From Xylona heveae TC161 (lineage: Eukaryota > Ascomycota > Xylonomycetes > Xylonales > Xylonaceae), in the NCBI RefSeq assembly GCF_001619985.1, contig NW_017264197.1:558001-622000 (forward strand): a stretch of 64,000 nucleotides of DNA, written 5' to 3'. Positions 58,528 to 64,000 of the stretch are shown here, piece after piece. The notes under the pieces were generated by a model. That model saw nothing but the letters and a program-made list of their open reading frames with translations. It had not been told where the DNA came from and made no database searches. The translations under genes were made by a program, and so were the position numbers. Each line of letters opens with the position of its first letter. Positions within the stretch are counted from its first letter, which is position 1.

Positions 58528-60046
58528 AGATATAATGAACTCCAATATTGACATTGTGGGTTATGACTGAACTAACTTCTGACATCAATTCCAAAGGAAA
58601 AATTTACACCTTCATTCTCCCCGCTTTTCGATTTCGGAGGGAAGGGCAAAGGATCTAACGCCAGAAGATCGCAAAAGTATATGAGAGGGTGCTTCAACAG
58701 GCACACTCTGTGACTGGTCATGAAAGTGGCTGGTGTCATCCTGATAATTTTCGCTATAATGGACGGAAATATCTACGAGGAGCACAGTTCTTTATATTTA
58801 TATCCCCTCTGGTATACCACACCTTGGTCGTTTCGCTTCGTCCTCACCTTTCCCTTGTTGGTGTTACGGGGCGTTCAGCCTCGTCATATATGACTGGCTC
58901 GATCTCGAGGGAAGATGCAGGTCTCAAATCAGATTGACCAGGCTGCTCTCCGAACCAGCACGTTTTTTTCCGAATTGGGTTTGAGCGACGCGCATTTCGG
59001 GACATGACTTGCGAGACTAGAACTTGGCATGGTCTCAATCGCCGTCACTCTAACAGATTGGGGAGACCCTTCCCTTGCAGTCAAGCCGCGCACCTTTCTC
59101 ATAATGGGCGCTCTGGATTTATAGGGTCTGACACGATCGTGTCACAATTGGATTCAAAATGAGTGCGATCGGGGCCAGAGGCTTATTCTTCCGCGTGTCA
59201 CAATATCTCAGTCTAGTCAAAATCAACGGACTGGCGTTGAAACATTTTCTGTCGAAAATTTGTCATCGAGATTGTATGTCTCTCAATTTTATGCTATCCA
59301 ATAATCTAAAAGGACTTATGAAGGCTGCAAGTTCATTTAAGAACTAGACATTGTGTAACAAATGACAGGTCCGATATTTTGAGAGACGCAGACATTCTAG
59401 GTCCTGTCCGCCGAGTCACTAGGATGCACTGCGATATGCTTAAATGGGCGAATCTGTTCAGTGGATAAATGTCCATGGCATAGCCATTACTGCGCTCCCT
59501 TATATGCCTACGCGCTCGACCTAGCTCTTTACCTTGAAGAAGCATCACCGCCGGCTTTCTAACCCAGAACTATAATGAAGACCCTTAGTCCAGAAAAGCG
59601 GAGCTGAGCTATGAGGGCGATGCGATGCTTTCCTTTCGTTACATTATCACGCAAATACCAAAGCAGGGTAAGCATGGCCCAGTTCATTGTATTTGTGCTC
59701 AAAAGCTCTCGTGAACATTGAAAGTGCCTGTTTATTTATTCACTCGTTATGTTTTTTGCAAAGAGCATACCCTAGTCATGGTCTCTTTTTTCACTTTCAA
59801 AGCCATAACATCCGTGTTTCCCTCATACCCGTTTAGTCTGCAATGTTTGCGGACGGGCGAGAATGAGTCGAAATTGGTCCAGCAAGTTGCTAATATATGG
59901 TCTAGGCCAACCACACAATTGAATGGGCTCGTCAACTGCTATTATAGGAAGAGCATCATTACATTTTTAAAATTCTCATCTTCACGATAAACTTGTTCAA
60001 ACCGCCCAGATTAGGCACAACAATATCGAGAATTGTTTTGGAAGCA

Positions 60047-61241
60047 ATGATCCAGAGTCCTGCGTTTATCGTGTTTTGGGTATTCACAATCAATCCCGCC
60101 TTTGCCCAACCATTGCCGAGCCATGAAATCGAAGAACAAGCGCAGAAAATAACCGATCCTGGGAAAATTGCATACTCTTTGGTCTCCCTGCTATCCGTCG
60201 GTTTCCTTTCTGGTATGCTAGGTACGTGGTGAATGGTAGCGGTCTTCATTGCTGAGGTAGCCATTCCAATGCTTATACCTTACTTTTGCTGCAGCTACGC
60301 GAATAAGAACACTCAGTCTTAATCAATGGAAGACTTTGAACTGCTTGCGCTCGCTGATATTAGCTATCTACATTCTGGGGATTTCTTTTGTTTTTTCCAG
60401 TGCGGTTCTTCACAATGGTTTTGAGCTCACCACGCCTGCTTTGTGCTACACCGGAATTCTAATATGTCTCGTTTTTTATTTTGGAGGTAAAGTTCTACTT
60501 TACGTCTTTCTCGTGGAGCGAGCATATTCAATCAAATCATTTGAAGTTAAGCGGCTTCAGAGCTGGGTTTGGAAACTTGGAATGCTAGGAATTGCCATTG
60601 GCTTTTTCCCTATTGGTGTTGCGGCATTTCTGAACCCTATACATGACATTTCCCCCGCGGACGGGATGTGTCGGATTGGTCTTCCATTGAAAATCACAGT
60701 ACCGTTGCTCGTTTACGACGTTCTTATGAATATTAGTCTTACCGGAGTATTTTATTGGCTTGTCAGGCAGTTTTTGCCTCATGGCTTGCTTCTCGCATCG
60801 CCTTGCTGGGTACAGAGGCTGGCTTTGCGTATCCGCATCAGCGATCCTGGTGATTTTCAGCGAATGGAGCAAGTCGCGGCAATTGAGAAGGTGGTGTTCA
60901 AGTCTTTCATTGGAGCGGTTGCTATTGTTGTTCCTACTATTGCCAATCTTGCGCTGCTCTACTGGGTCCATGGTCGGGAGCAACCTTGGCTATGTTTCAC
61001 CATGTGCACCATCGACGGTTCGTACCCCATATTGATATTCAATATGACTGTTTTGCTGACAATCGTTAGTGACCTGGAGCGCTCTTGTCTTACAATGGCT
61101 GACGGCAAATCCTGCGGAGCTGGATGGCACCGTCTCTGGAGGTGCAACAAGCACCCTATCTTCAAGTCAGTCTGCAAATATGAACAGCAGAATGGGCATA
61201 AATGGCATGGCGGGAGCAGTATCATAGCAGCATGCAGATAA
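60047..61241 (+). CDS. Seven-helix integral membrane protein, receptor-like, function unknown
   Basis: Two exons, 60047-60221 and 60295-61241, give 373 residues. The N-terminus MIQSPAFIVFWVFTINPAFA looks like a cleavable signal peptide, with AFA before QPLP. Seven hydrophobic segments follow: YSLVSLLSVGFLSGMLGA, SLILAIYILGISFVFSSAV, YTGILICLVFYFGGKVLLYV, KLGMLGIAIGFFPIGVAAFL, TVPLLVYDVLMNISLTGVFY, SFIGAVAIVVPTIANLALLY and ILIFNMTVLLTIVSDL. Loop motifs include FLVERAYSIKS, a DRY-like position after helix 3, and ISPADGMCRIGLPLK with a Cys that could pair in an outer loop. The layout is like a G-protein-coupled receptor, and I recall similar orphan proteins in Eurotiomycetes, but no ligand or class can be named. 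The long upstream region with palindromic CGG sites suggests regulated expression. Confidence 0.78.
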
Positions 61242-61772
61242 ATTTCACTGCGGCAATGCATAATTTCATAATACAATTAGAAAATTTACCGGGCAACTTG
61301 GGAATATATTCAAATCAATACGCCTCGTCCATTCTACATTGCTTGATGACGGGGAAACAACCCAGACAGTATCCTCGAATATAGAAAAGCATACCCGTCG
61401 CATTCAACAGCTTCGGAAGAGCCTCTTACATCGCGACACCATGCTATAGCGTGAGAAAAAAAAACTTGACCGCGGCTTAAACCGTCCATCGTCCAGAAAT
61501 GGACAGTAATACCCTCTGTCTAGCTGAAGTGGTGTTTTGGTTTCAAGCGGGCCGAGCCACTGTCAAAAGAAAGCCGAGGTTGAATCTGCGCTAAAACCCC
61601 AGATCCTCAACCCCACATTATCGCTCTTAGCCGTCCCACGCTTCATTTCAGGTCACAAAACGCCCCATTCTCCAATCCGGAACACAATTGAGTATCTTCG
61701 GTACATCTCGCTACACCTTCATTGTTCTCAATTTCAAAACTTCCTAATAACTATATTTGTTTTCCTTTTGCA
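61242..61772. other. Intergenic, upstream of the acyl-CoA dehydrogenase gene
   Basis: 531 bases between two plus-strand genes, with an A-run at 61457-61465. It should hold the promoter of the dehydrogenase. Nothing else recognised. Confidence 0.45.
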
Positions 61773-63511
61773 ATGTCGTCATCTGTGCGGAACTCGCCAG
61801 GTGTGACTACCTTGGCCGAAGCTGCTGGAAACAAGAGAGGAGCTTCAACAGCCTCGCAAAATATTCCACTGCTTGTTCGAGACAAAGTGAGCGAGCGTGC
61901 GAAGCATACATTAGATCTTGTTAGTACCAAACTCATATAACTAAAATGAATCGACACGAAAACCCTCCCCAGAAGAAAGGGCTGATCATTGCCATTTGCA
62001 CAGGTTGAGAAATTTGTCGAAGAGGAATGCATCCCGGCAGATCCGGTATTTCTTGCACAGATTGGCCAAGGAGACCAGCGGTGGAGCAGGCATCCTCGCG
62101 TCATTGATGACTTGAAAGCCAGGGCCAAAGAAGTAGGGCTCTGGAACATGTTTTTACCTAAAAATCATTACAAAGAAGGTGCGGGTTTTACGAACCTCGA
62201 ATACGGTCTGATGGCGGAATATATGGGCAAATCGAGAGTTGCATCTGAGGTGAGTTATGCGCAAGCCTGCTTTAAAGTTGCGCATTCATCTGTCGATGCT
62301 GTCGAAACCGAAAAAACACAGGGGTTTCGAGATTATAGCTTCTTCGACACTGATAACTATCTCTCTCCAAAGGCAATGAATTGCGCAGCTCCCGATACCG
62401 GTAATATGGAAGTTCTCGCGAAATATGGAAATGACGCCCAGCAAGAACAATGGTTAAAACCATTGCTGAACGGTGACATTCGGTCCGCATTTCTCATGAC
62501 AGAACCAGGCGTTGCATCAAGCGATGCAACAAATATCACCTTGGGAATGAAAAAAGAAGGAAACGATTATATTATAAATGGTTCAGTAAGCTGACAGGAA
62601 AATCCAACTTTGTCAAAGAAAGTTTTCTAATGCCAATACCTAGAAATGGTGGAGCAGCGGAGCAGGAGATCCTCGATGCATGGTTTACATTGTCATGGGA
62701 AAGACCGACCCAACAAACCAAAACGTCCACAAACAGCAGTCTGTACTTATTGTTCCCGCAAATACCAAAGGTATCACTGTCGAGAGAATGATGTCAGTCT
62801 ATGGCTATGATGATGCGCCGCACGGGCATGGTCATATAATTTTCAACAACGTCCGGGTACCAGCCGCAAATCTTGTGCTAGGTGAAGGTCGAGGATTTGA
62901 GATCATTCAGGGCCGCTTGGGACCCGGAAGGATTCATCACGCAATGAGATCAATTGGCGCAGTAAGGAAACCCCCTTCTCGATCAACAAAAGTCCCGTAT
63001 ATTGCTAACGCTGACGTCATGAAAGGCCGAAAAGGCACTTGAGTGGATGCTGGCTCGTGTCAATGACTCCAGCAGAAAAACGTTTGGGAAGCAGCTCAAC
63101 GAGCATGGCGTCATATTGGAATGGATTGCAAAATCGCGTCTCGAGATAGATGCAGCTCGTCTCATCGTTCTTAATGCAGCCGCCAAGATTGACGAATCTG
63201 ATGCTAAAAGTGCTCTCAAGGAGATTGCTGAGGCTAAGGTTTTGGCTCCTCAGGTGGCCTTGACAGTGATTGATCGAGCCGTGCAATGCTTTGGTGCAGC
63301 AGGTGTTTCTCAGGACACCCCATTAGCCAGCATGTGGGCCCAAACAAGAACACTGAGGATAGCTGACGGCCCAGACGAGGTCCATTTGCAACAGATGGGA
63401 CGAAGCGAAGATAAATACGGTGAAGTCATTGCGGAGCGGCTCCGGAAGCAAAAGCAAGTGACTGAAAAGTTATTCCAGCATTATGGCTTGTCACTCAAAT
63501 CGAATTTGTAG
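61773..63511 (+). CDS. Acyl-CoA dehydrogenase, ACAD10/11-like
   Basis: Five exons, 61773-61919, 62004-62249, 62373-62585, 62644-62961 and 63026-63511, give 469 residues. Conserved blocks are [60 protein letters not shown] with the FAD/substrate TEPG, and [14 protein letters not shown]. After [12 protein letters not shown] come [19 protein letters not shown], then [20 protein letters not shown] and [20 protein letters not shown]. The family oxidises acyl-CoAs with FAD. There is no clear mitochondrial presequence; the C-terminus is KSNL, only a weak peroxisomal signal. The second intron, 62250-62372, is 123 bases and stop-free but interrupts the invariant [13 protein letters not shown], so it is surely removed. 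Confidence 0.93.
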
Positions 63512-63876
63512 TCTGTAGATTTTCTTTTCCAGCAGCGAGCAAAAGCATCTCTGTTTTTTTCATTCCACTACCTTTTCCCCAAGGAGAATGCACACTAGAT
63601 GCGGACAAGCAGGAGTTTATTACGTGACAGGATTTCGTGACAACTCTCAAGATAACTTCTCCCATTATAGTAGGGCGGTGATGCGCATTGGCTTTCTTTT
63701 TGGGAGACAGCAAACCATTGGAGATGCATTCACACGAGTTTCCGACTCCATAGGATATCCACGCATTTTGTCATGCTTGGGGCAGGATGCACAATCAACA
63801 ACGAGCGTGCAGAAATACGTAGACAGAATCCACAGAGGGGAAAAAAGAGTAAAGAAAAGATCTGATATTGCCTCAT
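63512..63876. other. Intergenic, convergent 3' ends
   Basis: 365 bases between the dehydrogenase stop and the stop of the last partial gene. No recognisable gene. Confidence 0.45.
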
Positions 63877-64000
63877 TTACATAATCGCCTCTAGATAATC
63901 CGCCACCTGTTGTAAATGAGCAGTAAAATTCATCTCCTCGGCTGGGGTATTTTCCGTGCCAAACATTTCAGTATCCACCTTCTTATGATAGATAAGAAAT
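63877..64000 (-). CDS. C-terminal end of an unidentified protein (5' truncated by window edge)
   Basis: Reading from the window edge, the minus strand gives FLIYHKKVDTEMFGTENTPA, then EEMNFTAHLQQVADYLEAIM and a TAA at 63877-63879. The composition is coding-like and the end is an amphipathic helix. I do not recognise the family from 40 residues. It could be the last exon of a longer gene; an alternative is that it is noncoding, but the convergent layout and frame make a gene end plausible. Confidence 0.5.
   Translation of the reverse strand, partial: FLIYHKKVDTEMFGTENTPAEEMNFTAHLQQVADYLEAIM

Larger units (their letters stand above)
57573..60046. other. Intergenic, 2.5 kb, divergent between Kin17-like and seven-helix protein genes
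   Basis: No exon chain resembling a protein was found. GGCGG/CCGCC palindromes occur at 58393-58421 and 58515-58527. The stretch 58560-59960 has only short frames without family likeness. It probably holds long promoters. Confidence 0.45.

Noticed and set aside
1-64000. tRNA genes, rRNA, CRISPR arrays, transposon or virus-like coding sequence
   Set aside because: I looked for B-box-like GGTTCGA/TCGAACC contexts and found only chance matches inside genes or introns; no array of repeats and no recognisable mobile-element protein was seen. A covariance-model and repeat search would be needed to be certain.

Overview
This window looks like a nuclear contig of a filamentous ascomycete (Pezizomycotina), most likely Eurotiomycetes and perhaps Onygenales. 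The evidence is many short GT-AG introns (about 50-130 nt), compact genes with long intergenic leaders, and proteins that read like Aspergillus/Onygenales orthologs of conserved eukaryotic genes. The order is an inference from remembered family sequences, not from a search. A run of N marks a draft assembly. All multi-exon models below were built by hand from splice sites and checked so that the exon lengths sum to a whole number of codons.

Layout. 1-5.2 kb: the 3' end of a Bur1-type CDK, a 2.3 kb leader with four MluI cell-cycle boxes, and a Sep1/Hcm1-like forkhead factor. 6.3-9.1 kb: a tight block of three short multi-exon genes (BUD31, a complex I NDUFA6-type subunit, RPC19). 11.7-20.4 kb: an unknown disordered protein, RRP36, an FCP1/NIF-domain protein with an altered catalytic motif, eEF1B-gamma, and mitochondrial ribosomal protein uS9m. 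20.4-26.6 kb: 6.2 kb without a gene I can support, holding the assembly gap, a dinucleotide repeat and pyrimidine tracts; it ends at an uncharacterised conserved gene. 29.6-57.6 kb is dense: calcineurin B, FYV10/GID9, BMT5, BRE1, BDP1, a small membrane protein, AMPK beta, KAE1, RKM4, EPL1, CBF5, a derlin, LYS9 and a Kin17-like protein. 60.0-64.0 kb: a seven-helix membrane protein, an acyl-CoA dehydrogenase and the 3' end of one more gene.

How the genes fit together. Almost all are housekeeping genes. Many serve ribosome production and translation (RPC19, RRP36, BMT5, CBF5, RKM4, BDP1, KAE1, uS9m, eEF1B-gamma), others chromatin and transcription (BUR1, BRE1, EPL1) or nutrient and stress signalling (AMPK beta, calcineurin B, GID9). 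BUR1 and BRE1 are linked in yeast through H2B ubiquitination, but here they lie 35 kb apart and nothing suggests a functional cluster. Head-to-head pairs with short shared promoters are frequent. I see no mobile-element coding sequence, no CRISPR, no rRNA and no tRNA that I can support.

I did not find a clearly new biological system. The best leads are the MCB cluster before the forkhead gene, the catalytically altered NIF protein, stop-free introns with length divisible by three, a long open intron in the derlin gene, a recurring TACGGAGTA intergenic motif, and paired CGG/CCG palindromes upstream of the orphan seven-helix protein.
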